A stretch of 64,000 nucleotides of DNA. Source: Arabidopsis thaliana. Taxonomy: Eukaryota > Streptophyta > Magnoliopsida > Brassicales > Brassicaceae. The position numbers and the translations under genes were made by a program. The first letter of the stretch is position 1. The number at the start of each line of letters is the position of its first letter. The DNA is taken from assembly GCF_000001735.4 (NCBI RefSeq), contig NC_003070.9:7626001-7690000 (forward strand), in the 5' to 3' direction. The notes under the pieces were generated by a model, which ran no database searches, was not told the DNA's origin, and worked only from the letters and a program-made list of their open reading frames with translations. This document shows positions 1 through 13,418 of this stretch, in pieces.

Positions 1-393
1 GCGTAGTTATTTGTTATGATCATTGTTTACTAAGGAACCAATCTTGATATGTACTTGTAACTTTACATTCAAACTTCCAAATTAAATTCTAATTGTTTGT
101 TCCCTTTGCAATTCTCTTGATTTGAAATGAGAATTTTTTCCTTTTATCTATTTCTTTTGTCAAAAAACAAAACTAAATTTCGTCGAAATTAAATTTCTAT
201 AAGAAGCCCAATAAAGCGAGGCCTAAATTAGGCCCAAAATACTATTGGAGGCGAAAAAGAAAGTCCGGCTGGATTTTCCTCCAAGCCACCGTCGACTTTA
301 CTTAGTACTCCCTCTCTCTCCCCTCCTCCTTCCCAGATTTCGTCTCCGTTCTGAAAAAAACTCCAAATTCTACTCTGAAACCCTAAGTTTCCG
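1..393 (+). promoter_or_regulatory. PBC1 upstream region and 5' leader
   Basis: This stretch has no coding signal. It holds two GGCCCA/AGCCCA (site II type) motifs at 205-210 and 231-236, a CT-rich leader at about 300-335, and a telo-box AAACCCTAA at 378-386, only 8 bases before the PBC1 ATG. Site II plus telo-box pairs are known from Arabidopsis genes tied to growth and the translation/proteasome machinery, which fits a proteasome subunit. The motifs are seen directly; their use here is inferred. Confidence 0.5.
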
Positions 394-2070
394 ATGTCGG
401 TAAGTTTGATAATTCCCAGTTAATTTTAATTTCGGAGACCTCAGCTCTATTAGTCTTACGCATCAATGGTTTAATAGTGACTGAACGATAAAATTGATTG
501 ATATTTGTGGCGATGCAGATCTTCGAGTACAATGGAAGTGCTGTTGTTGCTATGGTAGGTAAGAATTGTTTCGCCATCGCCAGTGATCGGAGACTCGGTG
601 TTCAGCTACAGACAATCGCCACTGATTTCCAGAGAATCTCCAAGATCCACGATCGTGTCTTCATCGGTCTTTCTGGTCTCGCCACCGATGTTCAAACACT
701 GTAAACTATCGTGCAAGCTTCTAAATTTTTCATATTTGTTTGTTTTTACATTTTGAAGTGAACTGAGAAGATTTTTTTTCCTCTTTGTTTTGTCTTTTGA
801 TGTTTGAAGATACCAGCGCTTGGTGTTTCGTCATAAGCTTTACCAGCTTAGGGAAGAGAGAGACATGAAGCCTGAAACTTTCGCTAGTCTTGTCTCAGCC
901 ATCCTTTACGAGAAGAGGTCAGTGTGCTTGTGTTGTTTACTTATGTAGCTGTATTAGTTACCTGTTGATTTGCGATGCTGCTTCTGACTCTAGTTTTAAT
1001 TCTGGTTAGGAATGATTTGCTTAGTTTGTCTCTGAATCATGATTTAGAAAGATAATCAGATTGGTTGCTTTATTTCAGATTTGGTCCTTACTTATGCCAA
1101 CCTGTGATTGCTGGCTTGGGAGATGATGACAAGCCTTTCATTTGCACGATGGACTCTATCGGAGCCAAGTATGTTCACATCTATTCTTGGTTATAATCTC
1201 TGATTTGTATGGACGATTTTCGCTCTTACATGTTAATGTCATTAGCTTGGTTAGTGTGGTCTGTATAGTCTGTATAGTCCTTGAGCTAGATGTCTTGTGT
1301 ATGTTATTTATTTTGCTTTTGGTTTTGGACTTGTTGTACTTAAGAAGTACTGTTGCATTTTATTTTATTTTATTTTGTTGATATAACAGGGAACATCTAA
1401 TAATAGTTGTTCTCTTCGAAATGCAGAGAGTTAGCTAAAGATTTTGTTGTATCTGGAACTGCTTCAGAATCACTCTATGGAGCTTGTGAGGCAATGTACA
1501 AGCCAGATATGGTTTGCCCGCTAACAACCTCATCATCTCTTGTTATATTTCTAAATCCCGACAATGAAAATGCTTAAATTACCACATCTAGGCGTTGCAG
1601 TTTGGTAGGTTCAAGGTTTAGTGTTACTATGTAGAAAAGTTGAATCTTGAATTGGTGTGAACATTAAGGTGCATAATGCCCGTAGGAATCACGATAGCCA
1701 TTAGTTTTCTCTTTGATATCTTCAATTATCCCTCTCTGGCATGAGGTGTTTAATAGTCTGAGCTTGTTAGCCATACTCCATTGTACTACTCTAGACTTAT
1801 GTATCGAGACTCTGGCTTAACACATGAGGATTTTCAGGAAGCTGAGGAATTGTTCGAGACAATATCGCAAGCACTTCTCTCATCTGTTGACCGTGATTGT
1901 CTGAGTGGTTGGGGAGGGCATGTTTACATTGTGTAAGTTCTCATTTCTTCTCTTCTTTTCCACACATTTGTTATCCAAAATTAGTTCTTAAAACAAACTT
2001 CCATGGTGATGTGTTGTACAGAACACCAACAGAGATTAAGGAGAGGATCCTAAAGGGAAGGATGGATTGA
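394..2070 (+). CDS. PBC1: 20S proteasome beta-type subunit (beta-3, PBC1)
   Basis: Structural beta subunit of the 20S core proteasome, which degrades ubiquitinated proteins in cytosol and nucleus. Exons by splice sites and frame: 394-399, 519-700, 810-917, 1079-1168, 1427-1511, 1838-1932, 2022-2070. The first exon is only ATG-TCG, so a start inside the next exon would lose the true N-terminus. The protein is about 204 residues, starts MSIFEYNGS and runs to ILKGRMD. It has the beta-subunit fold signature [10 protein letters not shown] near residues 20-29 and the [12 protein letters not shown] stretch. As in beta-3 of other eukaryotes there is no propeptide with a catalytic N-terminal threonine, so it is a non-catalytic subunit. 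A paralogue (PBC2) exists in Arabidopsis; I choose PBC1 from the neighbouring genes. Confidence 0.95.
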
Positions 2071-2455
2071 TCTGCTTCTTCTATTCAAGTTGTTTTCCGC
2101 TGTAATCCGGTTTTAAGTAGTGTAACCTTCACATCCCGGTTTAATTATATGATCATTCCTTGGCTGAAATTATGGGTTATGTATGAAGTTTGATTTTCCT
2201 CTTGGATAATGGATTATATGATTTTAATTCGTAGAGTTATCGAAGAATAACACTTTTAACTCAATTGTTTCCAACTAAATAAGAAAAAACAGGGGAAACT
2301 AAAATATCACAGTAACCGCCAGATCTTAGAGCAGTTACAGCGACTAACTCCTCAAAGGCCTCTCTAATTTCCTGTCCTAATTCGATCGGCTTGTTATGTC
2401 TGTTAATCCGCATAATAACTAATCTAGAATAATCCAAAATCGGAAGTTGGTCGTG
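2071..2455. other. Short intergenic: PBC1 3' end and next promoter
   Basis: It holds the PBC1 3' UTR (AT-rich, several TTTAAT/AATAA-like stretches) and the leader of the next + strand gene. I see no other gene or repeat. Confidence 0.4.
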
Positions 2456-3252
2456 ATGGGTAACGTAATGGACTCATTCTTCACCGGATTCTCTCATTCT
2501 ATCGGAAACTTCTTTGGTTCTCCACTTGACTTTTTATCTGGAAAATCTTGCAGGTAATTATACACAAAACCATCACTTATATTACAATAATCTTCAAAGT
2601 TTATTGGTTTGCTTAACGGAAACTTAAAACTAATCTTACTTGGAACAGTTCGGTTTGTCCATCACCGTGGGATTTCATATGCTACGTTGAGAATTTCTGC
2701 GTGGCTAATCTTGCGAAAACCGCCTTAATCCTAATCTTATCCTACTTCTTTCTATTCTTCATCTACATGCTATACAAAGTTGGTTTTTGGCATTGTATCA
2801 TCCACGGTTTCTTCAAACTCCTATGGGTTTTGGTCTCTTGTTGGTTCTACATGCTTGGCTATTGTTGTAGTTTCTTCTGCTATGATCTGCTACACTCTAA
2901 ACGTAGAAGAAGACGCAGACACAACAGATATATAGAGGAAGATTATGATGATAATAGTGATGACGATGATGATGTTGATGATGATGGGTCGTTCACGTAC
3001 CATAGATCGAAGCGAGAATGCAGAAAAGAAGAACGTCTTAGAAAGTCTCTGAGACCGAGGAACCATCGTGTTAGAGTTGGTGTGAGGAAAGACCATCGTT
3101 CTGACTCGGGTTTGAGCCAACATGCTGATGGTGGTAGTCCGATACATGGTGTTAGAGTGAGTAGAGAGTCTAAGTTCGCACGGAAGGTTTCAAAACGCAG
3201 AAATCGAGTTCACCATGGTGATAGAATGAACCATGTCAGTCTTCTTAATTAA
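2456..3252 (+). CDS. Unnamed plant protein: hydrophobic centre with charged tail
   Basis: Two exons, 2456-2553 and 2649-3252, give 233 residues. I do not recognise a named family. N-terminal part (1-50) is Phe/Ser/Cys-rich without a clear signal peptide. Residues of about 52-110 form two or three strongly hydrophobic, aromatic and Cys-rich segments that look membrane-spanning. An Arg cluster follows (RRRRRRHNR), then an Asp run (about 135-150), then a basic, Ser-rich tail. This suggests a membrane anchor with a cytosolic or nucleoplasmic charged tail, which is inference. The Asp run is encoded by a GAT/GAC microsatellite near 2943-2990, so its length may vary between strains. It lies 385 bp after PBC1 on the same strand. 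Confidence 0.8.
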
Positions 3253-4364
3253 TACATCACAATGGAGGAATTACCTGCAACTGTCAATGATCTCCTCTAA
3301 GCTTTATAATTCCTCTTCTTGAAAGTTGACCAGCTGCATGGGTCAATTTTTATAAACCAATCTCTCTGTGTTTTTGGACCTTTTCATTATGTTTAATTCT
3401 TGCTTCTTCGGTTTAATAAGTATTGTAATCAACATAATACCAAATATTTAGTTTTGTTATGACTTATGAGGGCAAAACCAAAACATGAATGAGAATCTTT
3501 AGAGTGCTCGCAAAATCTTGAATCAAGAATCATATTTATGGTAATGGGCTCCTCAATATTGCTTCAGGGACAACAGCTAGAATGTGTGATGTACCTAAAG
3601 GACCACAAAAAAAGAACACAAGTTTCAGCAATTTGTTTTCATTGGTCAACACATCAATTGTTCACAAAACTACAAAACAATCTAACTGAGGTTTTACTAA
3701 CATGAATCATGTAAATATGATAGGTTGCTCGATTTGTGCAAACACAAACAATAAGAAAACTATAAGACTTAAGGAATTTCATCACACACAAAAATACAAT
3801 TTATTTTTCTATAATCTATAATGTTTTGCTTTCATTCCGATTATACCCTTGATAATGATGATTAGGTGAGGGTAATTTCGTTATTTACAATTAAACTCAC
3901 ATAATTACAAAATAATGTTGCCTTGCCCTGAGATAAACATCACCAAAAAATGTTTTTTTTTTCTTTCTTAGAGCAAACAATTTGTTTTCAAAAAATTATT
4001 ATTTTTGGCAGCTCAGCAAAATTATTTAATTCTTTCTGTCAGTTCATCAAATAATTTAAATATTTTGTCCATGTGATAATAATATGTAGCGCAGAGAGTA
4101 AAAATAAATAAATTCATTTACAGAATTGTTTTGTAACCAATTAGATAGCAGTACTTTAATATCTGAGGCTATTTTCGTCATTTTCAAATTATGGTGTGTT
4201 TTTTTGGAGGGAGTGGGAAAAAAAAAATCGATACATGAATGACGTGACCTCCATTGATTTCGGCGAACGAGCTTCTTCTTCTTCCCTCTCTCTCTCTCTT
4301 TGGCTCCATCTCTTACAGTAACTGTCTCTTGGAACCATTTCCTCTTCACTAGTATCTTCTAACA
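3253..4364. other. Intergenic between the charged protein and the kinesin
   Basis: AT-rich and without a convincing gene. The first 200 bases are probably 3' UTR. The last 100 bases are a CT-rich leader ((CT)n near 4285-4310) typical of an Arabidopsis 5' UTR for the kinesin that follows. I see no transposon ends. Confidence 0.4.
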
Positions 4365-7300
4365 ATGTCTGCTACTAGGTCACAGAGATCATCCACGATC
4401 TCGCCGGCTCGTCCTCGTAGATCGCCGGCGACTATTCCGATGAAACGTCCGGAAACTCCTTCTTCCTCTCACTTTTCTGCTTCTCCGGTTACTTCTTCTA
4501 GTCCATTACTACGTTCTAGTCCTAGTCCGTCTACTTCCTCCGCCGCCGCCTCTAGTACGGCTGTTGCTTCCACGAAACTGAAGGAGAATATTACAGTCAC
4601 GATTCGGTTTCGTCCTCTCAGGTTAGGTTAATTTGATTAGCAAAATCCGTTTTTTTTGTTTTTTTTACTTCAGTTTTGTTTGGTTTATTGACATGTTTTT
4701 GGTGAATTTGAAAATAGTCCACGAGAGGTCAATAATGGAGATGAGATTGCGTGGTATGCAGATGGAGACTATACTATTAGGAATGAGTATAATCCATCTC
4801 TTTGTTATGGATTTGGTTAGTCAAATTTTACAATTCATAAGATTGTTGAACTCTTTAGATGAATTATTTTCTTTTGTTTCGAATTGATTAAGTGTATTTT
4901 GCAGATAGAGTATTTGGTCCACCAACAACTACTCGGCGTGTTTATGACATTGCTGCTCAACAAGTTGTTAGTGGGGCAATGTCAGGGATTAATGGTATGT
5001 TTCATCTTAACTAGTTGTTCTTCTGGTTCTAAAAGAGAAGATTTCTTATGCGTTTGGACAATTTGATGTTGGTAGGGCTTCAAGTTAGGTGCTTTTTAAA
5101 TTCATTAGCTTGAAAAATGCATCCTTTCCTTGCCCATGTGCAGGTACTGTGTTTGCTTATGGAGTTACTAGCAGTGGGAAGACTCATACAATGCATGTAA
5201 GTTACTAGGCTGAAAAATATCTTTATGTCTCTTATTAGGTGTTAAAGTAAGAAAGATATCCAACAAAGTGTTTCTCTTGTGCACATCCACTTTTGTGACA
5301 CATGTGCCTTGTAGACCTTGGCTAATGATGTATTTTGCATTTAGGGGGAGCAAAGGTCACCTGGAATAATTCCGTTGGCTGTAAAGGATGTATTTAGCAT
5401 TATTCAGGAGGTGATAGGTTACTCTTTAGTTCTGTTTTCTTAAAAGGATTTTTTCTACTCTATTCTTTAGCTAATTATGTTTCAGCTATCCAGACACCAG
5501 AACGGGAATTTCTTCTTCGTGTTTCGTATCTAGAGATATACAATGAGGTAGGCTCTTACTCTGTTTATTTGCATGGCCTGCTTGTAATTTAAACTGTTGT
5601 AAGTTTCCATGGACATGGTATCCATGGCATCAATTTGATATTGCTTAGAAGCTTAGAAGAATGCTATAGGATTTAGCCCTCAAATGTGATTCTGTGTCCA
5701 ACCTACGACTGTGAGTATGCTCAAGTAATTGATTTCAGGAAGGAATTCCATTTCAATTATACATGTAACTGTAAACTCATGAACTGCGAAGAGACAATTG
5801 GCTGTTTGTTCTGAAGCAGAACTAGATTTTTCAGTTTCTCATTGATTCCTAGTACAACCACCTGGTGCATGATTTGAGGGTCTTTTGAATTATTCTTACA
5901 GGTCATCAATGACTTACTAGATCCAACAGGGCAAAATCTAAGAATACGAGAGGATTCTCAGGTAACTGGTGGATTATGTCGCAGAAAACCTGATCAAATC
6001 CTAATGTGGGGCTTGCGCATTTCATTTATCCAAGCTTCATTTGTATCTTAAGTTTCAGTATTATTAGTGTGATGTGTTTATGTTGATAGGGCACATATGT
6101 TGAAGGTATAAAAGATGAGGTTGTCTTATCCCCTGCCCATGCTCTATCCCTAATAGCATCTGGAGAAGGTATAAGATCCTGAATTAAATACCTGTTTACC
6201 TTCAGCGTAAGCTCATCTTTCGGTTAACATAGTTTCATAATTATGTCCCCAAAACACAGTTTCCTCATTAACAATATCTACAAATCATGTGTTTTAAGGT
6301 CATAAGTCATATTCTTTTAACTAGTGATTTTGTTGACTTTATAGTATTATCATTCAGTATCACTTGGTCGCAACTTCTGCTTCTCTTTAGAAGGCTCTAC
6401 CTCTCTTATTTATGTTCTGTTTGGTTCTGTGATACTTTGTCTTTGTTGGAGTTATTGCAGAACACAGGCATGTTGGTTCAAATAATGTCAATCTTTTCAG
6501 CAGTCGGAGCCACACAATGTTCACCTTGGTGAGTCCTATTACTTAGTAGTGTATCTTTCTTGTCTCCATCTCAACTACACATATGCCTTAGATCCTTCGT
6601 GTACAGCTGGTCATTATTTTTAGCTCTTTCCCTTAGAGTTTTCAGTGTGTTTCAGACTATAGAAAGCAGTCCACATGGAAAGGGAGATGACGGCGAAGAT
6701 GTTAGTCTCTCACAATTGGTAATTACTAGACTCATACTGATTTTGCTATTGTATATGAAGCCATGTCCCACTTTATTGCTGGGAAGTGTATTCAGGTGCT
6801 TGTCCGTATCTAACATTCTGATTCTTGGTTTGATGCAGCACCTTATTGATCTTGCTGGGTCTGAAAGTTCTAAAACTGAAATAACTGGACAGCGAAGGAA
6901 AGAGGGCTCTTCTATCAATAAAAGTTTACTCACTCTTGGCACTGTAAGGAAGTTCTTTTTCAGTATAACATTTACTCTTCTCGATATATGCGTGTGTAAA
7001 CTTCTAATCTCCATCTTCAGGTTATATCTAAATTGACAGACACCAAGGCAGCTCATATACCCTACAGGGATTCTAAACTTACGCGTCTCTTGCAGTCAAC
7101 ACTAAGTGGTCATGGACGAGTGTCAGTAAGTGCTCTAAGCTTCCCTAATTAATCAATCTCTAGACGAGCCTGTCAATAATGATTTGTTTGTGAAGTTTCT
7201 TAAGGCCAGGTTTTTGTTTTTGTTTTGTTTTTATGAACTTTCATTTGATGACATAGCTCTCTCTTGTAAGTATGAGACCGTGTCTCAATATTGGCGTTCT

Positions 7301-10247
7301 AACCCCTCTGATTTTGTTTTTTTCTAGCTTATTTGCACTATCACACCTGCATCCAGCACAAGTGAAGAGACGCACAACACACTGAAATTCGCTCAGAGGT
7401 GCAAGCATGTTGAAATCAAAGCTTCACGAAATAAGGTGCATTTATGTATCTATGTCTCTGAAGTTCCTTAGATTCATTAGAGCTGTCTTCCTGATATTTC
7501 TAATTTTTTATATAGATTATGGATGAGAAGTCCCTTATAAAAAAGTATCAGAAAGAAATATCGTGTTTACAAGAAGAACTTACGCAATTGAGGCACGGAA
7601 ACCAAGATGATTTGGCTGATCGAAAACTTCAGGTTGGTGTATGCAGATAGTTCCTTCTTTTCTTGTTGTTGCGGCCAGATATTACAAAACTCTGATGACA
7701 ATGTCTTTAGCTATTAGGCTATTACTAGCTAAACATTTGAAATGATTAATCTTTAATCAAATTTTACCTTTTAGAATATGTTGGTTATATCTGTGAATTT
7801 AAAAAATGCATTCCCCAGAAATAACATGCCTTGCTTTCATTGTGCTCTCTCTCATTTTAGAAGCTGAAATCGTGTCAGGTTAAACTTCAGTCAAGGTTGG
7901 AGGATGATGAAGAAGCCAAAGCAGCTCTGATGGGAAGAATTCAGCGATTGACAAAGTTAATCTTGGTTTCAACAAAAAGTTCACTCCAAGCTGCTTCTGT
8001 AAAACCTGACCATATATGGAGGCAAGCTTTTGGAGAGGATGAGGTATGCATGTTAAATTAACGTTGTTTGCAAGACATCATTCCATTTTGGTGGAACAAT
8101 AATATTTCTGTTTCAGCGTTTACAATTACACCATTTGATATTGATGTATAATTTAACATTATGGTTCCTACAGCTAGCATACTTGCCCGATAGAAGACGG
8201 GAGAACATGGCTGATGATGGTGCTGTAAGCACAGTTTCTGAACATTTAAAGGAGCCAAGAGATGGCAATAGTAGTCTGGACGAGATGACAAAGGACAGGA
8301 GAAAGAACAAGACTCGTGGAATGCTTGGCTGGCTAAAACTGAAAGTAAGTTCTAATCTTCGTTGATCCCTCTGTTGTATCGATATTTATAGATGGAGTTA
8401 GTCATTGTGTTCTGATATATAAAAATGACACAATCCAAAAACATAAAGAGTGATTAGACTGTTTCGGCATTAGACATGACCCATAATGTATATGCTGCAG
8501 AAATCTGATGGTGTGGCCGGGACATTGCCGACTGATGGTAACCAGAGCCAAGCAAGTGGATCTCCTTCATCTTCCTCCAAGTATACACAAACAAAAACAA
8601 CTAGAAGAGAAAATGCAGCGGCTATTAAGTCTATTCCGGAAAAAACTGTTGCTGGAGACTTGTTCAGTGCTACTGTTGGACCAGAAGACTCGTCTCCGGT
8701 AAGAGAATATTGTTCCTTCACAATTTTCTTGTTGCTTCCATGATTATTTTTTTCTTATAACTATTGCTTCCATGATTACCCTTGAGAAAGTAGTGACGCC
8801 TTAATTGTTATTCGTTGAACACCATATCCTGTGGTCGGTTCGTAGGTTTTAAAGTGGTCATTGTGTATCTTTTTACTGACACATAACCATCAACAATGAC
8901 ATACGACAGACTGGAACTACTATTGCGGATCAAATGGATCTTCTTCACGAGCAGACAAAAATACTTGTTGGAGAAGTAGCCTTACGTACCAGTTCATTAA
9001 ATCGGCTTTCCGAACAAGCTGCTCGCAACCCTGAGGATTTTCACATCAGAGTGAGCTTCTCGTGTGATCTTGCTTAACAATATCAAAAAAATTAGCATAT
9101 AACATCTTGCTTCTTTCATGTTTGCATTGTCGACTGCAGGATCAAATACAGAAATTAGAAGATGAAATCAGCGAAAAGAAGGATCAAATACGTGTTCTCG
9201 AGCAACAAATTATTGAGATTTTCGGAATGACTCCCTATGCCTCAGATTCTCTTGGAATGCCCCAGGTAAAATAACAGATGACGAACAAAAACAAGAGTTT
9301 AGATGTAGAAATAGTTTCATTCAGGATTATCTGCTTATATGAATCCATTTCAATACACTTATTGGATAATTTCCTGTGTTTGCTTGATATAGGTTCTGTC
9401 AAAGCTCACGATGCAACTAAATGAGAAAATATTTGAACATGAGGTACTCATCCTCTTTTCTCTTTTCTCTCATTACTTCTCACTCGGTATTGTTATAGAT
9501 CAGAATATCACTGACTCAGTGACAATGTCTTTTGCTATGAAATGCCTTTTTCAAGATAAAGTCTGCAGACAATAGGATACTTCAGGAGCAGCTGCAGATG
9601 ACTGTAAGCTAAAACTTCATATAATGTTTCTGTATTTTTAAAGTGTGAAAGGTTGAGAACTACCAGTTTGAAGTTCATTATTACCCTAATAATATACACA
9701 GAAATCAGAAAACGCTGAGATGCAAGAGACAATCATTCTACTAAGACAACAACTAGATTCGTTAGCCGAGAGACAATCAACACAGCAAATCGCAGGAGAC
9801 GAATCATCAGGGAAGAATATTCACAACAGAAATGGTGAAGAGTCAGAAATATACTCTGGAGCAGGAACACCGACCAGCGTGATGAGTTTAAATAGAGTAT
9901 TTGCTCAGGAAGAGACTAAAGAGATCTACAACGAAACAGCTCTCAACTCTCAGGTATCATTCCCATACAAAATTTGCTCCTTCATTCATCTACCCGACAC
10001 ACCAAATCATTGTGATGAACATTTTTGGGGTTTTTGTTTACATCACTAGGCATTGGAAATAGAGAATCTGAAGAAGGAGAAGATGCGATTAATTGAGGAA
10101 AAAGATGAGCTTGGAAAACTTAACAAGAAACTCACTGAAGAAGCTTCATATGCTAAAGAATTGGCGTCTGCTGCAGCAGTAGAACTTCAGAATTTGGCTG
10201 AAGAAGTTACCAGACTCTGCAATGAAAACGCGAAACTCAGCAGGTGA
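4365..10247 (+). CDS. MKRP1: Kinesin motor protein, KIN-7 type (MKRP1-like)
   Basis: Microtubule motor ATPase. I join 23 exons: 4365-4621, 4718-4815, 4905-4994, 5144-5196, 5345-5410, 5494-5547, 5902-5961, 6090-6168, 6461-6528, 6656-6718, 6839-6943, 7021-7125, 7328-7435, 7516-7632, 7861-8043, 8174-8344, 8501-8698, 8910-9050, 9140-9265, 9393-9443, 9556-9603, 9702-9953, 10050-10247. All phases agree and give about 896 residues. Residues 1-75 are Ser/Pro/Thr/Arg-rich and lack acids early, like an organellar targeting leader; relatives were described as mitochondria-targeted. The N-terminal motor shows P-loop GVTSSGKT (155-162), switch I SSRSH (266-270) and switch II DLAGSE (300-305). A neck and coiled coil follow. 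The protein stops at ENAKLSR, without the C-terminal RING-like domain I associate with the KIN-7D/E relatives. Symbol from memory. Confidence 0.9.
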
Positions 10248-13100
10248 AAAAGTTTCAGGTCTCTCTGTTGTTGCTCGGAGACTCCCAGCTTCAAGATAAT
10301 GCTGCAAAGTAAATCATCTTCGTTGACATATAATGCAAATCTCAGACTCTACTTGGAAGGTAATGATGTTGATCCATCAAAGGGAACAAGAGATCATGAT
10401 GCTCCCAAAGGCATTCAATCCAGAAAAAATGGTTTGTATTGCTTGGATAGTATTTTGATTACGTCTGATGACAAACACATGATGTAAATATTCCTCACAA
10501 ATTTGTTTTCTTGTTCTCAGTGACCACTATTTTTGTATGTTCTTAGGTTGAATCAATGATGTTGCAACAAGTTCCATAGTTAGTTTTTCAGCTTAATTAA
10601 CTTTGTTTAGCTATATGTAACTGATTTGATATTCTGAAAATTATTTGGTCAAAATCACATAATACTATTGAAATATATGATGAAGATATATAAATTGAAC
10701 ATAAACAAAGTTTGCAAGGAAAAAGTTTTATAAGAAAGGCAAAGCATTGGAATGATGATAATGGAGATGAAAGCATGATGTTGTTTGTGAAAAGAGAAAG
10801 AGGGACTAGAAATAGGTTGATATTCCACAAAATCCAAAAATACTAAAGTACACACTTACAAGTTACAACACCACCAAGCTTTTATTTCATTTCTCCACAA
10901 CCACTATTGTTTTTACTTCACCAATTAATTAATAAAAAAAGACTCATAAATGTTCACATCATCATCTTTGTTCTTCTTTCGTTTTTTTCTCCAACTTGAA
11001 AATGGTCGTTACTCTATTCACCTATAAATTATGTCTTTTTGTTTAGTTTCTGCTAAAACTGAAACCACATTTGGCTATCGAGCGTAGTAGCTGGATGGTG
11101 TGCATTGGAAATAAGAAACTCAATACAATGAAGATAGTATTACCTTATTTTAAGACTTGGTCTTAACTATTTTATAGTATTTCTGTAAGTCACAATATCA
11201 TGAAACGCGGCAGTCTTCATGGGGTTTTGAATCACGAGGACGTCTAATATTTTCTTTTCAAAGATAAATCGGGGTTTGGTGTAAATTGTTGAGCATTCAA
11301 GATTCAAGATTCCCCTCTTATGTACTAATAAAATAATTTATCCGGATTAGGTTAACCGTTGTACTTGCTAATGTTCAACGTTAGGGCTTTTAAGGAAGTT
11401 ATCAACGCCACGTGCGATATGGATATGGACGTGCTTGATAATAGTAATTTTTTTTTCTACAAGATTGACAAATAAAATGTTGACAAAAATATCTTCATTA
11501 TTAAGCAATTCATGCTCTCATTGGAATCTTTACTGGATTTTTTTTCTATACCTAGTTGACGTCAAAAGTAAAACTACAAAATTAATGAAACATAATCGAG
11601 AACTCATTACAGAAAAGAAAGAATAAAAATGGTTATCCACCTCGTATTAACCACAGAACATACATTTGCATATAGTACTAATTTATCATATATATAAACT
11701 GTAATGAATGAGAATCGATCATTGTTTGACATAAGTCAAACTTTTACTGCATACATTAATCCATAGTTACTACCACAAAACCATAAAACTTTCAATCAAA
11801 GATGACGTCAAAACTTTGAATGTTGATCGGGTTACTGCTTACTATCTAAGAAATCTCGATACTAATTGTGTTTCCATGCAAAAAAAAAAAAAATGGTCGT
11901 TTCTCAGTGTACTTTTGATAGTTTTGGACAAAGTGATATTCATGAACTGTCTATGAAAATTAAATTTTTGTAATAAAAGTCAAAAGAGTGGTGGGGTTAA
12001 GTTAGACGCCATCAAATGATGATGCATCAAGTTGGAAACTTATGGTGAGCCCAAGCGATTGGTTTTGAACTCATTTCCCATTCTTCCAATTTAGGGGCTT
12101 AAATGATATCATGTTCCAATTCTTTTAATATATACAGATGTAAAATGGTGTTGTGTATTTTGGATAAAAACTAATAATACAAAGAACCAGAAGAATACAA
12201 AAGTGATAATGTCATCAAAAATAGTTTGAATACCAAAAGGAATCGGTAATATTAAAGTTAAGGAGTTAACGTAAACAAGAAAAAAATGTGGGAGTTAGAA
12301 ACAACCACCACCTTTCTATATCTTACCTCCGTGCAGCTCACCATTTCTTTGGACATTAGTATAACAACCATTAAGAATTTAATATTCAAAAGTGATATCA
12401 TCACTTCATTAATTAATTATCTCACTAACTTGTAAATAAATTTATTCATTTGATTTTAAAAAAATTAATAGTTTTCGTACACAGAGTACTCTTTCAATTC
12501 ATTTTTGGAACTTTTAAAACGATATATATTCTGATGTGAGCTTTCAAAAATATGATTAATGATAATGGCCCGATATATAGTGGATGTTTTTTTTTCTTAA
12601 AGCATTTTGGTGATAGTTAAAGATGATATAATAATATGATTCTTAAGTTTCTTCAAATACAAAATTAAAATACTATATGTAGGTAAAAGCGATTAAAAAA
12701 ACAATTTACAAAATAACTCGAACTAGAGATATTTTAAAATATCTAAAAGGTGAAATTAAAATCTTTGATAGTACAAAATTATTGGCGTAACACAAAAAAA
12801 ATACAGATAAAGCCTCCTATGTGAAAGTGAAACTATACTGATCTAATCATTTACTAATAGAAAACCACCATTTTTCCCACCAGATCGTATGTTATCATTC
12901 GTTAATTATCACCACATCTTACCGTTTTTGTATGTAACTCTTGAGATGCTATATTTTTTAATCACCATGTTTTACTCAATGAAAATCATGTTATTTTTAA
13001 AATGAAACAAAGATCAGAGAATTCTTTTACATATATTTATGTTCAAAACTAAATAGTAATTAATGGTTGTATACACACTTGATCATGATGAGGTGAGTAG
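10248..13100. other. Gene-free AT-rich DNA, first half
   Basis: The first 250 bases are the kinesin 3' end. After that no reading frame has coding character and I find no RNA gene. A 14-A run lies at about 11880-11893. The sequence just after it resembles a sequence near 11000, a weak hint of an old retroposed piece between them. Otherwise it is unstructured. Confidence 0.3.
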
Positions 13101-13161
13101 GGGGTTACATGCATATATAAAGACATGGTAATTAAACAGAGCAATAATTATGAACATAACT

Positions 13162-13219
13162 CTATTGTTGCTTTTTTCTTTTCTTTTTGCCTTTTTTCTG
13201 ATAACCTACTGTTGCTTTT
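13162..13219 (-). repeat. 30-bp T-rich insert between 14-bp direct repeats
   Basis: Direct repeats at 13162-13175 and 13206-13219 match at 13 of 14 bases (CTATTGTTGCTTTT / CTACTGTTGCTTTT). They flank 30 bases (13176-13205) that read, on the minus strand, as GTTATCAG followed by an A-rich tract. The layout of target duplication plus A-rich insert suggests a tiny retroposed piece, but slippage in T-rich DNA could mimic it. Confidence 0.45.
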
Positions 13220-13418
13220 CTTTGCATATCTATTTGCTTAGATGTTGATTATTATGTCGATCTTTGCATGCCAAATTTATCGGTGGCCAATTTGTTAGGT
13301 TCGGTTTTTAAGAGTCAATTAAGATAGTCCTAATTAAATACACTAACTAGTTTAAATACACGTATAGTGTATTAACGTGACTACACGTGTTTATGTATTT
13401 TTTTTGAGAAAATGCATC

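Noticed and set aside
1142-1381. 79-codon hydrophobic frame
   Set aside because: It lies in a PBC1 intron and runs across exon borders in a different frame.
6652-7056. 134-codon minus-strand frame
   Set aside because: It is antisense to kinesin exons 10-12; the plus strand carries the conserved DLAGSE motor motif.
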